From positions 52,508 to 116,507 of the forward strand of contig JAEWRE010000030.1 in NCBI GenBank assembly GCA_023460235.1: 64,000 nucleotides of DNA, given 5' to 3'. The notes under the pieces were generated by a model, which worked only from the letters and a program-made list of their open reading frames with translations, had not been told where the DNA came from and searched no databases. The stretch is from Bacillota bacterium (GTDB lineage Bacteria; Bacillota; Clostridia; TANB77; CAG-465). Below, one piece after another: positions 16,141-24,671 of this stretch (position 1 is its first letter; every line of letters begins with the position of its first letter). The position numbers were made by a program, and so were the translations under genes.

Positions 16141-16668
16141 ATGATATATATAGTTAGACATGGACAGACATACTGGAATGCTGAAAGAAGATGTCAAGGT
16201 AGAACAGATACTGAATTAAATGAAGTAGGGATTAAGCAAGCTGAAAAAATAAGAGAACAACTGAAAGATATTAAATTTGATAAAGTTTTTTCGAGTCCAT
16301 TAAAGCGTGCATATAAAACTGCTCAAATAATTTGTAATAATGAACAAATCATTAAAGATGATCGTTTAGTTGAAAGATGCAATGGCGAGTTAGAAGGTAA
16401 ATTAGAATCAGAATGGGAATATATGCCGGATTTTACTAATCCAAATGATACAAGTTTTGGTATCGAAGCACTGCAAATATTTAAAGGAAGAATAGCAGAT
16501 TTTTTTAATTATATAATTAAAAATTATAAAGAAAAAAATATACTTATTGTCACACACGGAGGTGTAAGTATATATGCTAGATGTTACTTTGAGGGAGAAC
16601 CTGAAGATGGAAATTATAAAAATTATAAATTAAAAAATTGTGAAGTACTTAAATATGAAAATAGTTAA
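16141..16668 (+). CDS. Histidine phosphatase family protein (phosphoglycerate mutase-like)
   Basis: The 175-residue protein has the RHG signature IVRHGQTYWN (R6, H7 phospho-acceptor, G8) and the second catalytic His in LIVTHGGVS. SSPLKRAYKTAQ provides the other phosphate-binding Arg. The short length suggests a broad phosphatase, not a glycolytic mutase. AAGGAGG precedes the ATG. A related paralogue (KNCE.L.KYE-type ending) lies at 38263. It ends the cassette between repeats A and B. Confidence 0.88.
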   Translation: MIYIVRHGQTYWNAERRCQGRTDTELNEVGIKQAEKIREQLKDIKFDKVFSSPLKRAYKTAQIICNNEQIIKDDRLVERCNGELEGKLESEWEYMPDFTNPNDTSFGIEALQIFKGRIADFFNYIIKNYKEKNILIVTHGGVSIYARCYFEGEPEDGNYKNYKLKNCEVLKYENS

Positions 16669-16696
16669 TAATATACATCAAATTATTAAAATTCAG

Positions 16697-16812
16697 AAGC
16701 TCTAAACTATCGGTTTGGAGCTTTTAATATATTATTTACTACCGTTTGATTGTTACGAATGTTATATGAATTTTTGCATAATACTCACATATTATGTAGA
16801 AAGTTTTTAAAG
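16697..16812 (+). repeat. rpsI-linked intergenic repeat, copy B
   Basis: The copy starts with the terminator AAGCTCTAAAC (16697-16707) and GTTTGGAGCTT (16713-16723), followed by T residues. The rpsI-like core is partly kept as CGTTTGA (16743-16749) followed by TTGTTACGAATG. The segment GAATTTTTGCATAATACTC and ATTATGTAGAAAG aligns with copies D and E after a 12-base gap. Confidence 0.7.
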
Positions 16813-16920
16813 TTATTTACTTTACATAATAAATATGTTATAATTATAATAAGTGAATAAGTATGATAGCTAAATATTTTTCGCTATTATTATTCCAATA
16901 ATATTTAGGAGGAAGTTATT

Positions 16921-17445
16921 ATGACTATTGCTTATTTTATTAAAGGTGAGAATAACCGGTATATCAGTAATACATATGCAAGCCGTAAAATAACTATTGG
17001 TGATGGTATAACACAAGAAGGATATTATATTGGAGAAGTAGAAGAACGTAATAAATGTTACATTTTTAAAGGGAAAAAGTATGTTCCCACGGAATCGGAT
17101 ATTCCATCATTTATTGAATTTAATCCAAACATTGCGCGTGCCGGAATTGACAGTAATACTGTTCAATATTTACTACTAAGACACAAAAAGTCGGATGCAT
17201 TGTTTGTAGGCTGTACTTACATATTATCGGACTGCCATTTTAAATATAGAGGTAAATATTTTACTGATTTACTTACCTTTGTTGATGGTAATGCTAAGAA
17301 ATTAGAACATGTATGGCCTTACAGTGGACAGCAAATTTGTAACCAGTTAATAGATCAGTATTGGAAAAAATATCGTAACTATTATGAAGAAGATTTTGAG
17401 GTTATCAGAAAACTTAATGGTTCACATATGTCTAGGGATGCTTGA
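16921..17445 (+). CDS. Hypothetical protein, no recognised family
   Basis: The 174-residue protein is soluble with no membrane segment. It has a leading block KITIGDGITQEGYYIGEVEE and a central HKKSDALFVGCTYILSDC. An AGGAGG site precedes the ATG by 7 bases, and a strong terminator overlaps its stop codon, so the gene is likely real and single. I cannot assign a function. Confidence 0.6.
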   Translation: MTIAYFIKGENNRYISNTYASRKITIGDGITQEGYYIGEVEERNKCYIFKGKKYVPTESDIPSFIEFNPNIARAGIDSNTVQYLLLRHKKSDALFVGCTYILSDCHFKYRGKYFTDLLTFVDGNAKKLEHVWPYSGQQICNQLIDQYWKKYRNYYEEDFEVIRKLNGSHMSRDA

Positions 17446-17467
17446 GCAAATGCTCAAGCATCTTTTT
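17437..17467 (+). terminator. Terminator overlapping the stop codon of the hypothetical gene
   Basis: A perfect 12-bp stem, GATGCTTGAGCA (17437-17448) with TGCTCAAGCATC (17451-17462), contains the TGA stop in its left arm and is followed by TTTTTC. The remaining bases to 17700 hold nothing I can identify. Confidence 0.85.
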
Positions 17468-17715
17468 CAGATAAAAAAATCAGAAGAATTAATATTTCTA
17501 ATGCTATATAGTTTTACTAAAAAAGATCGACTTGCTACTATTGAGTAAAATGTAGTAGCCATGGAAAAATTACCTTGTACAATTTTAATTCACGGAATAG
17601 AATTCATCTGAAATTAATAATTTACATAGAACATTGTCTTTTTGACTCTTTTGTGTTATAATTAATGATATTATTTTAATTAAATTATTCAAAAAATGAT
17701 TAGGAGGAAAATAAT

Positions 17716-18582
17716 GTGAAAGCAGATTTGCATACACATACTATTTGTTCTGATGGCTTGTATACACCTATTGAACTTATTACTAATGCACGTTTAAAAG
17801 GTCAGAATATTATTTCAATAACAGACCACGATAATTGTAATGCATATAACAATATTAATGCATTAAAAGAATGTGGGGGAGATATCAAGATCATTGCAGG
17901 CACTGAGATGGCAACAACATATAACGGTGTTGGAATTGAGATTCTGGCATACGGATTTGATATTGCTATTATGAAACAAAAACAAAGAGAGTATATTCCA
18001 ACGAATCGTGAGCAACAAGAATTTCTTTTTAAAAAATATATGGAGATTTTGAAGAGTAATGGACTACAATATGATAAAGAAACTTTTGTAAGACCAAACG
18101 ATAGGGTAAGCAGCATGTTTTTCAATGCTATTTCTGGGTATGAATCAAATTCAAAGTATCTAGAGGGAGCTACTGAATTAGGGAAATTTATACGGAAATG
18201 TGTTTTTAATCCTAACAGTATTTTTTATGTAGATTACTCCTCAATCATGCCTTCAATAGAGAGTATTATAAGATTTTCTAGTGAGGCTGGAGCTTTAACT
18301 TTTATAGCTCATGGGTTTAAGTACGAGTTTGATTTTACTTCCGAACTAAATAATATCATGAATTTAAGCTATAATGGAAAAACTCTTGATGGAGTAGAAG
18401 CAATATATACTACATTTACAGAACAGCAGACATTTTTTTTGCTTGAACAAGCCAGAGTGCATGGTTACAAAGTCAGTGGTGGTAGTGATTGTCATGGACA
18501 TGATAATGAGTATACTATCGGAAACAAAAAAATTCCAGATTGTCATATGACAGACTGGATTAAAGAAATAAAAGGAATATAG
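17716..18582 (+). CDS. PHP-domain metal-dependent phosphoesterase
   Basis: The start is GTG at 17716 after TAGGAGG; an ATG at 17714 overlaps it but runs directly into TGA. The 288-residue protein begins KADLHTHTICSDG with H6 and H8, has ITDHDN, a later IAHGFKYEF and ends with SGGSDCHGHDNE, the ordered metal ligands of the PHP domain (TrpH/YciV-like). Such enzymes hydrolyse phosphoesters, for example 5'-3' oligonucleotide ends or 3',5'-nucleoside bisphosphates. The substrate here is unknown. It ends the cassette between repeats B and C. Confidence 0.87.
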   Translation: MKADLHTHTICSDGLYTPIELITNARLKGQNIISITDHDNCNAYNNINALKECGGDIKIIAGTEMATTYNGVGIEILAYGFDIAIMKQKQREYIPTNREQQEFLFKKYMEILKSNGLQYDKETFVRPNDRVSSMFFNAISGYESNSKYLEGATELGKFIRKCVFNPNSIFYVDYSSIMPSIESIIRFSSEAGALTFIAHGFKYEFDFTSELNNIMNLSYNGKTLDGVEAIYTTFTEQQTFFLLEQARVHGYKVSGGSDCHGHDNEYTIGNKKIPDCHMTDWIKEIKGI

Positions 18583-18726
18583 AAATAAGAGGTGAGTACA
18601 ATTGTGCTGACCTCTTATTTCTATGAAAAGCTTATTGATCTCTTTGATAGTTACAAATGTAGTATTACTAGTAGTAATATATGTTTATATATTACTTTCA
18701 TATTATATATTAATTTTTTAAGCTTT
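18581..18726 (+). repeat. rpsI-linked intergenic repeat, copy C
   Basis: A 13-bp hairpin (18581-18593 with 18610-18622) follows the PHP stop codon. The rpsI-like core TGATCTCTTTGA (18636-18647) shares ATCTCTTTGA with the true rpsI end. It is followed by TAGTTACAAATGTAG and a less similar tail to about 18726. Confidence 0.75.
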
Positions 18727-18807
18727 GATAAAATTTGATTTTAAATTATGTATATGTTATTATTATATTAAGTATTATATTTTTTGTTTTAAAGTTAGGA
18801 GAAATAT

Positions 18808-19368
18808 ATGGAATTTAAGGAAATTGAAGAAAAGCATAAGGTATTAATTGATATAGCGAAATGTCAAATGAACACTATTTTAGATAGAGAACATGATATA
18901 CATCATATGAATGATGTGGTTTATTATATGAAGAGAATATTAGAAAGTGTGGATGTTGAAGTTAATACTGAAGTTTGTATAATTGGTGCATATTGGCATG
19001 ATGTCGGAAGAACACAGGTATCAAATGGACATGAACATTTAAGCGCTAAGTTATTAGAAGAAGAGATGAAGAAATTAAATTATGATAATAACTTTATATA
19101 TATGTGTTCAAAAGCGATAGAGTTTCACAAATGGAATATGATACCACAAACTTTGGAAGGTTGGATGGTTAAAGATGCAGATAAACTAGCATGGTTAGGC
19201 AGTGGAAGATGGAGTTCATGTATAGAAAATAAACAAAGACTGGATGAATTATTAACATTGCTTCCTGACTTAAGGAATAAAATATTACACTTTGAATGTA
19301 GTAAAAAAATATATGACATAGAAATAATAAAAATATTGAAATTGTTATATGAGAAAATATATAATTAA
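18808..19368 (+). CDS. HD-domain phosphohydrolase
   Basis: The 186-residue protein has H33 (IHHMNDV), the HD pair in YWHDVGRTQ (64-65), HEHLSA and the final Asp in VKDADKLAWLG, the standard order of HD metal phosphohydrolases. Members dephosphorylate nucleotides and related phosphomonoesters. A GGAGAA site precedes the ATG. It shares the cassette between repeats C and D with a prepilin-like gene. Bases 19380-19636 downstream are AT-rich and contain an imperfect hairpin (19443-19475) but no gene. Confidence 0.87.
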   Translation: MEFKEIEEKHKVLIDIAKCQMNTILDREHDIHHMNDVVYYMKRILESVDVEVNTEVCIIGAYWHDVGRTQVSNGHEHLSAKLLEEEMKKLNYDNNFIYMCSKAIEFHKWNMIPQTLEGWMVKDADKLAWLGSGRWSSCIENKQRLDELLTLLPDLRNKILHFECSKKIYDIEIIKILKLLYEKIYN

Positions 19369-19636
19369 TAATATTTTAAATTAAAGAAATAAGTTACTAA
19401 TAAAAAAGTTTAACTATTAAGTTTGTTTTTGTATATCTAAAAAAATTTCTTTTTTGTTACAAGAAAAAGAAATTTCTATTACATACACACTCATATATTT
19501 ACTTTTATAGAAATAGCAGGTATACTTATATAAATTATAAAAATAAATAGAAATTATTCTAGTTTTAAAATACTATTTTTTAGTGGTTTTAATAAACTTT
19601 TTTTATTTTCTATAGGCTATATATTTAAGGAGAATT

Positions 19637-21190
19637 ATGAAAAGAACTGGAATATCTTTAATAACGTTAATAGTAACGATAATAGTAATAATAATTTTAG
19701 CAGGATCTGTAATATTAACTATTACAAAAAACAATCCAATTGAAAATGCTAAAGAGGCATCATTTAGAAATGATGTTGCACTAATACAAGAACAATTAAA
19801 TCTTTATGTGCAAAATCAATATTTAAAAACTAATCAAGAGTTTAATAAAAATTCAATGGATGGTAAAGTATCAGAATTTGTGCCAGAAATTACAAAATAT
19901 GATGATGAGATACTTGTAGAAGATGGTGAATTAATTTATATTGGAAGTGATGAAAAAAAAGCTGCTATAATAATAGAATTAGGAGGTATTACTCCAAATG
20001 AAAGAATTAGAAGGGAATTAGAAGCAAAGATATCGAATTTAAAAACTCAAATAGTAGCAGAAGGCAAAATTGCATCATTAAATGAAATAAAATATAAATT
20101 AGAGAGAGATAATGAGGTAGAAATAATAGAAGAATCTATAAAAAATAATGCAGAAGATTATATTGTTGTATATTTTTCGAACTATTACTTTAAAATTGAT
20201 TACAACTTAGCAGTATATGAAGATAAAGAAAATAAATATGAGACTGTTATATCTACAGTCCCTAATCAAACTGGTTCAAATAGTAGAATATTTGCATCAA
20301 AAGAAGAATCAGGAAATGAAGCATGGAAAGCCTTTAATGGAAACTTAAGTGGTGCTTATGGAACTTATTGGTGTGATGATGATAATGTACCAGCGTATAT
20401 CGGTTATGATTTCAGAAAAAGTATTAATGTAAAAACCATAAGATATATGAATTATAGTGCGGGAGTAGATGGTATATATACATGCAAGATTCAGTATTGT
20501 TTTGATGGAGATGATTATACAAAAGAATCATCATGGCATGACACTATAGATGGGATATTTACAGGAGCTAGAAATGTAAATTGGCAAACAATAAAAATAA
20601 ATGATACTACTAAAGCAAGGTATTGGAGATTATATATAATGACAAATGGTGGTAGTAGATGGACAGCAGTAAGAGAATTACAAATTGATTTCGAAGAAAA
20701 AATTAAAGTAAATGACTCAGGAAATTCTGGAGAAAATGAAGTACAGACTATACCTTTGCAAACAACTTCAAATAGTAGAATATTCGCATCAAAAGAACAA
20801 TCAGGGAATGAAGCATGGAAAGCATTTAATGGAGATTTAAGTGGAACTTATGGAACTTATTGGTGTGATGATGATAGTGCTCCTGCATACATTGGATATA
20901 ATTTTGGAAAAAATGTTAATATTGAAAGTATAGAATTTATGAATTATAGTTCAGGTATAGATGGAATATATACTTGTAAACTCCAATATTGTTATGGTGG
21001 AGATGATTATACAAAAGAATCATCATGGCATGACACGATAGATGGGATATTTACAGGAGCTAGAAATGTAAATTGGCAAACAATAAAAATAAATGATACT
21101 ACTAAAGCACAATATTGGAGATTATATATAATGACAAATGGTGGTAGTAAATGGACAGCTGTAAGAGAATTACAATTTTATTACAAATAA
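19637..21190 (+). CDS. Prepilin-like surface protein with two tandem galactose-binding-like (F5/8C-type) repeats
   Basis: The N-terminus KRTGISLITLIVTIIVIIIL is like a type IV prepilin helix (cleavage expected after Gly5), but without the usual Glu at +5. A conserved stalk KNNPIENAKEASFRNDV follows. Residues ~200-355 and ~365-517 are two copies of one domain beginning SNSRIFASKE and including WHDTIDGIFTGARNVNWQ, with the layout of discoidin or F5/8C carbohydrate-binding domains. The 3' halves of the two copies are nearly identical in DNA. The protein is probably anchored or assembled at the surface and binds sugars; that is inference. The same N-terminus occurs at 33188 and 63346. Confidence 0.75.
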   Translation: MKRTGISLITLIVTIIVIIILAGSVILTITKNNPIENAKEASFRNDVALIQEQLNLYVQNQYLKTNQEFNKNSMDGKVSEFVPEITKYDDEILVEDGELIYIGSDEKKAAIIIELGGITPNERIRRELEAKISNLKTQIVAEGKIASLNEIKYKLERDNEVEIIEESIKNNAEDYIVVYFSNYYFKIDYNLAVYEDKENKYETVISTVPNQTGSNSRIFASKEESGNEAWKAFNGNLSGAYGTYWCDDDNVPAYIGYDFRKSINVKTIRYMNYSAGVDGIYTCKIQYCFDGDDYTKESSWHDTIDGIFTGARNVNWQTIKINDTTKARYWRLYIMTNGGSRWTAVRELQIDFEEKIKVNDSGNSGENEVQTIPLQTTSNSRIFASKEQSGNEAWKAFNGDLSGTYGTYWCDDDSAPAYIGYNFGKNVNIESIEFMNYSSGIDGIYTCKLQYCYGGDDYTKESSWHDTIDGIFTGARNVNWQTIKINDTTKAQYWRLYIMTNGGSKWTAVRELQFYYK

Positions 21191-21262
21191 ATATATTTCT
21201 GAAATGAATAATTAATTTATAATGATATGATAGTTATTTTTAGAAAATATATAATGACTAAA

Positions 21263-21398
21263 ACTAAAAATCCCTAAATTCAATAGTTTGGGGATTTTTA
21301 GTGCGTTTTTCATCTCTTAGATAGTTACAAATGTAGGATTATGAGTAGTTATATTGATTTTTGCATATTACTTGTACATTATGTAGAGAGCTTTATAT
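21263..21398 (+). repeat. rpsI-linked intergenic repeat, copy D
   Basis: The copy starts with a terminator of different sequence, ACTAAAAATCCC (21263-21274) with GGGGATTTTTAGT (21290-21302). The rpsI-like core TCATCTCTTAGA (21310-21321) follows, then TAGTTACAAATGTAG and a segment of about 70 bases, including AGTAGTTATATTGATTTTTG, that is nearly the same as in copy E. It fills most of the 316-base gap. Confidence 0.85.
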
Positions 21399-21505
21399 CT
21401 TCTGAGATTTTCTAACAGTAGCTCATTTAAATAAAAAAATGTATACTTGAGATTTATATAATGTTATGTTATACTTAGTTAAACAAATAGTAATTTGAAA
21501 GTGAG

Positions 21506-21955
21506 ATGGATATGAGAATAAAAGAAGTAAAAGAAAGAAATTTATTACTAATAGAACAATTATTAGAAGTATGGGAAGATTCAGTTAAAGCAACTCACTT
21601 ATTTCTATCAGATAATGAAATAGAAAATATTAAGCAATATGTGCCACAAACATTAAAAGCAATATCACATTTGATTATTGCCGAAAATGAGGATAATTTT
21701 CCAGTTGTTTTTATGGGTATTGAAGAACAAAAACTTGAAATGCTATTTATCACGAATAGCGAAAGAGGAAAAGGATTAGGAAGACAATTATTAAATTATG
21801 GTATTGAAAATTATAATATTAATGAATTAACAGTTAATGAGCAAAATCCAAATGCCAAAAGTTTCTATGAGTATATGGGATTTAAAGTCTATAAAAGAAC
21901 AGATTCAGATGAACAAGGGAATCCTTATCCAATTTTATATATGAAATTAGAATGA
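21506..21955 (+). CDS. GNAT family N-acetyltransferase (YjaB-like)
   Basis: The 149-residue protein has the GNAT acetyl-CoA loop SERGKGLGRQLLNYG and the C-terminal NEQNPNAKSFYEYMGF, typical of YjaB-like enzymes. A second ATG lies two codons downstream; the ribosome-binding site (GTGAGATGG) is weak and does not settle the start. The gene is alone in the shortest cassette, between repeats D and E, about 750 bases. Confidence 0.87.
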   Translation: MDMRIKEVKERNLLLIEQLLEVWEDSVKATHLFLSDNEIENIKQYVPQTLKAISHLIIAENEDNFPVVFMGIEEQKLEMLFITNSERGKGLGRQLLNYGIENYNINELTVNEQNPNAKSFYEYMGFKVYKRTDSDEQGNPYPILYMKLE

Positions 21956-22007
21956 TAAATTACAATTTATAAGTTAATCAACAATATAAAAACTAACTAT
22001 AAAAATA

Positions 22008-22137
22008 AAAAGCTCCAAACTATTGAGTTTGGAGCTTTTGAACATATTTTTGCTTATCTATTTGATAGTTACAAATATAGCATTTTCAGTAGTTATATTG
22101 ATTTTTGCATATTAAGTGCATATTACGGAGAAAGTCA
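22008..22137 (+). repeat. rpsI-linked intergenic repeat, copy E
   Basis: The terminator AAAAGCTCCAAAC (22008-22020) with GTTTGGAGCTTTT (22027-22039) and the following GAACATATT are almost identical to the true rpsI terminator at 23557. The core TTATCTATTTGA (22054-22065) differs from the rpsI 3' end by one base. Beyond the core the sequence leaves rpsI and continues as TAGTTACAAATATAG and the shared ~70-base segment. The following bases to 22332 are AT-rich with nothing else identified. Confidence 0.88.
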
Positions 22138-22332
22138 TAGAGCCCCTAATTTTAAAATAATAAATATATTTAATCAAAATAAAATTTAAAACTTAAAAGT
22201 TATTTTGATGTATCAAAAAAATATACATATTAATAAATGAAAAAAATGTCACAAAATGAAAATTAATTTCATTAGAATGAAAAAACTTTACTTTTTGCTT
22301 AAAATAATGTATAATATATATAGGGTGATTTT

Positions 22333-23539
22333 ATGATAGAAAGAAAAAGTTATTTAGAAAAATTAAAAAAATTACGAGATAAGCAAATAATAAAGGTAAT
22401 AACAGGTATAAGACGTTGTCGGAAAATCTACTATATTAAAATTATATAAATCATATTTGATTGATACAGGTGTTGATGAGAAAAGAATTGTGTCAATAAA
22501 TTTTGAAGATAATAATAATAAGCAGTTGTTAAATAGTGATGTACTTCATGAATATATAGTTAATAAATTGGATAAAAATAATATGAACTATATTTTTTTA
22601 GATGAAATACAAATGGTACCTGAATTTGAAAAATGTGTAAATAGTTTATTTTTAAAAGATAATGTTGATATATACATAACTGGTTCTAATTCATATATGT
22701 TATCAGGTGAACTTGCTACTTATTTAACAGGAAGATATATGGAAATGCACATTCTCCCATTATCTTTTAAAGAATACATATCATATTATGGTGATAGTGA
22801 TTTGTTAATAAAATATAGTAAGTATATACAAAATGGTGGATTTCCATATCTAATTAATTTGGATGATGATAAAGAATTAATATATAATTATTTAGATAGT
22901 ATCTATACAACTGTTTTAATGAAAGATATAATTAGCAGAAAACAGATAAACGATGTAATGATTTTAGACAGCGTTGTGAGATTTTTATTTGATAATATAG
23001 GCTCAATAGTTTCAACTAAAAAAATTAGTGATAGTTTAATTTCTATTGGAAGAAAAAACTCTATAAATACTATAGAGAGTTATATATCTACACTTACAGA
23101 AAGTTATATTTTATACAAAGTTAATAGATATGATATAAAAGGTAAACAATATCTAAAAACTTTAGAAAAATATTATTTATCTGATATAGGACTTAGAAAT
23201 TATCTTCTTGGCAGTAAAAACAATACAGATATGGGACATATATTAGAGAATATAATATTTTTAGAGTTAAAGAGAAGAGGATATGAAATACATATTGGTA
23301 AGAGTGATACAGAGGAGATAGATTTTGTAGTTTCAAATAAAGATGGACTTAAATATATACAAGTAGCCTTAACAGTTCAAGATGAAAACACTTTAAAAAG
23401 AGAATTAAAACCATTTGAGAGTATTAAAGATCATTTTCCAAAAGTTCTTATAACTATGGACTTTAACCCTGTTATATACCATAATGGAATAAAACAAATA
23501 AATGCATTAGATTTCTTACTTGAAAAAGAAAGTATATAA
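22333..23539 (+). pseudogene. AAA-type ATPase with DUF4143-like C-terminus, frameshifted in the P-loop
   Basis: An ATG at 22333 begins IERKSYLEKLKKL and reads KVITGIRRC, then loses frame. Removing one base (the C at 22420) gives CGKSTILKLYKSYL and joins the second frame, which runs to 23539 for about 401 residues. The parts are a P-loop, DEIQMVPEFEKCVN (Walker B region), ITGSNSYMLSGELATYLTGR (sensor region) and a C-terminal nuclease-like domain with VLENIIFLELKRRGYE. The family is common as a single gene in gut bacteria, role unclear. The break destroys the ATP-binding loop, so the gene is probably inactive unless the extra base is an error. Confidence 0.82.
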
Positions 23540-23556
23540 TTCAATTATCAAAAGAA

Positions 23557-23588
23557 AAAAGCTCCAAACCTTTGAGTTTGGAGCTTTT
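23557..23588. terminator. Bidirectional terminator at the rpsI 3' end
   Basis: AAAAGCTCCAAAC (23557-23569) pairs with GTTTGGAGCTTTT (23576-23588). It ends rplM-rpsI transcripts and those of the convergent ATPase remnant. Near copies occur at the array junctions. Confidence 0.9.
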
Positions 23589-23602
23589 GAACATATTCTT
23601 GA

Positions 23603-23998
23603 TTATCTCTTTGAAAATTGTGGTGCTTTTCTTGCTTTTTTAAGACCATATTTTCTTCTTTCTTTAACTCTTGAATCTCTAGTTAAAAGACCATTTCTTT
23701 TTAAAGTAAGACGAACTTCTGGATCAGTTGTAGCAAGTGCTTTAGCAATACCGTGAGCAAGAGCTCCAGCTTGACCTGCAAATCCACCACCATTTGTAGT
23801 AGCTTCTACATCATATTTTTCCATTAAGTTTGCAACTTTAAATGGTTTTAAAACGATTGCTTTTAAAGTATCTAAAGTATAAACTTCATTCATATCTTTT
23901 TTGTTTATAGTTATTTTTCCTGTACCAGGTATTATATTAACTCTAGCTACAGAAGATTTTCTTTTTCCTGTTGCGTATATGTATTCTTTTTTTGACAT
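23603..23998 (-). CDS. rpsI: 30S ribosomal protein S9
   Basis: The 131-residue protein has the full S9 sequence, including GRRKSSVARV-like ATGKRKSSVARVNIIPGTG, the loop GGGFAGQAGALAHGIAKAL and the invariant C-terminus QFSKR that reaches toward the P-site. It is the second gene of the rplM-rpsI operon. Its last codons (TCA AAG AGA TAA) are the sequence repeated at the array junctions, and the gene itself is intact, as expected if insertions rebuild the 3' end. Confidence 0.98.
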   Translation of the reverse strand: MSKKEYIYATGKRKSSVARVNIIPGTGKITINKKDMNEVYTLDTLKAIVLKPFKVANLMEKYDVEATTNGGGFAGQAGALAHGIAKALATTDPEVRLTLKRNGLLTRDSRVKERRKYGLKKARKAPQFSKR

Positions 23999-24010
23999 TA
24001 TAAATTCCTC

Positions 24011-24445
24011 CTAAAAATTCCATATTTCAGGTTTTTGAGCATCATGATTATGTTCGCTACCCTTAAATATTCTTAATTTTGTAAGCATTTCTCTACCTAA
24101 AGTGTTTTTAGGTAACATACCTTTTACAGCTAATGTTAATGCTTTATCAGAACTATTTTTCATTAAGTCTTTATAAGCAACTTCTTTCATTTCACCTATA
24201 TAACCAGAGTGATGTCTGTATTTCTTATCGATTAATTTGTTACCAGTTAAAACTATTTTATCTGAATTTAAAATGATTACGAAATCTCCACAATCTAAAT
24301 GTGTTGTATAAGTTGGTTTGTGTTTACCTTTTAATAATTTTGCAGCTTCAGATGCAACTCTACCAAGAGCTTTTCCTTCAGCGTCTATGATATACCATTT
24401 TTTTTCTATTTCTTTAGCTTTTACGCTATGTGTAGTATTATTCAT
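24011..24445 (-). CDS. rplM: 50S ribosomal protein L13
   Basis: The 144-residue protein has the L13 hallmarks WYIIDAEGKALGRVASEAAK, YTTHLDCGDFVIILN and AVKGMLPKNTLGREML. It is the first gene of the operon, 12 bases before rpsI. AGGAGG precedes the start. A sigma-A promoter and a structured leader lie upstream. Confidence 0.98.
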   Translation of the reverse strand: MNNTTHSVKAKEIEKKWYIIDAEGKALGRVASEAAKLLKGKHKPTYTTHLDCGDFVIILNSDKIVLTGNKLIDKKYRHHSGYIGEMKEVAYKDLMKNSSDKALTLAVKGMLPKNTLGREMLTKLRIFKGSEHNHDAQKPEIWNF

Positions 24446-24475
24446 ATTTAAAACTTCCTCCTAAATTTATTTAAT

Positions 24476-24556
24476 TTAGTAGTCTACTTTTCCGGGATAT
24501 AGTCGACTAACTACATAATACCTATACATTATACATAAAAAGTGTTCAAAAGTCAA
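24476..24556 (-). promoter_or_regulatory. rplM-rpsI promoter and structured leader (candidate L13 leader)
   Basis: On the minus strand TTGACT (24556-24551) and TATAAT (24533-24528) are 17 bases apart. The transcript then contains TAGTTAGTCGACTA and, after a loop with CCCGG, AGTAGACTACTA, which pair with two interruptions. L13 leaders that bind L13 for feedback are known in Firmicutes; assignment here is from position and pairing only. Confidence 0.6.
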
Positions 24557-24671
24557 TATAATAGTGCAAAAAAAATTAAAACTATAGTTATTTAAATTAA
24601 AACATTTTTAAATATTGTTTAAATTATTTTTTTGTGGTAATATAATAATAAATCTAAGAGAGGTTGATGTT

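Noticed and set aside
19443..19475. Imperfect hairpin after the HD gene, with a possible sixth repeat copy near 19405
   Set aside because: The hairpin has no T-run after it, and the resemblance to the rpsI-linked repeat is too weak.
23520..23756. Plus-strand open frame across the rpsI 3' end
   Set aside because: It is antisense to rpsI and starts inside the ATPase remnant.
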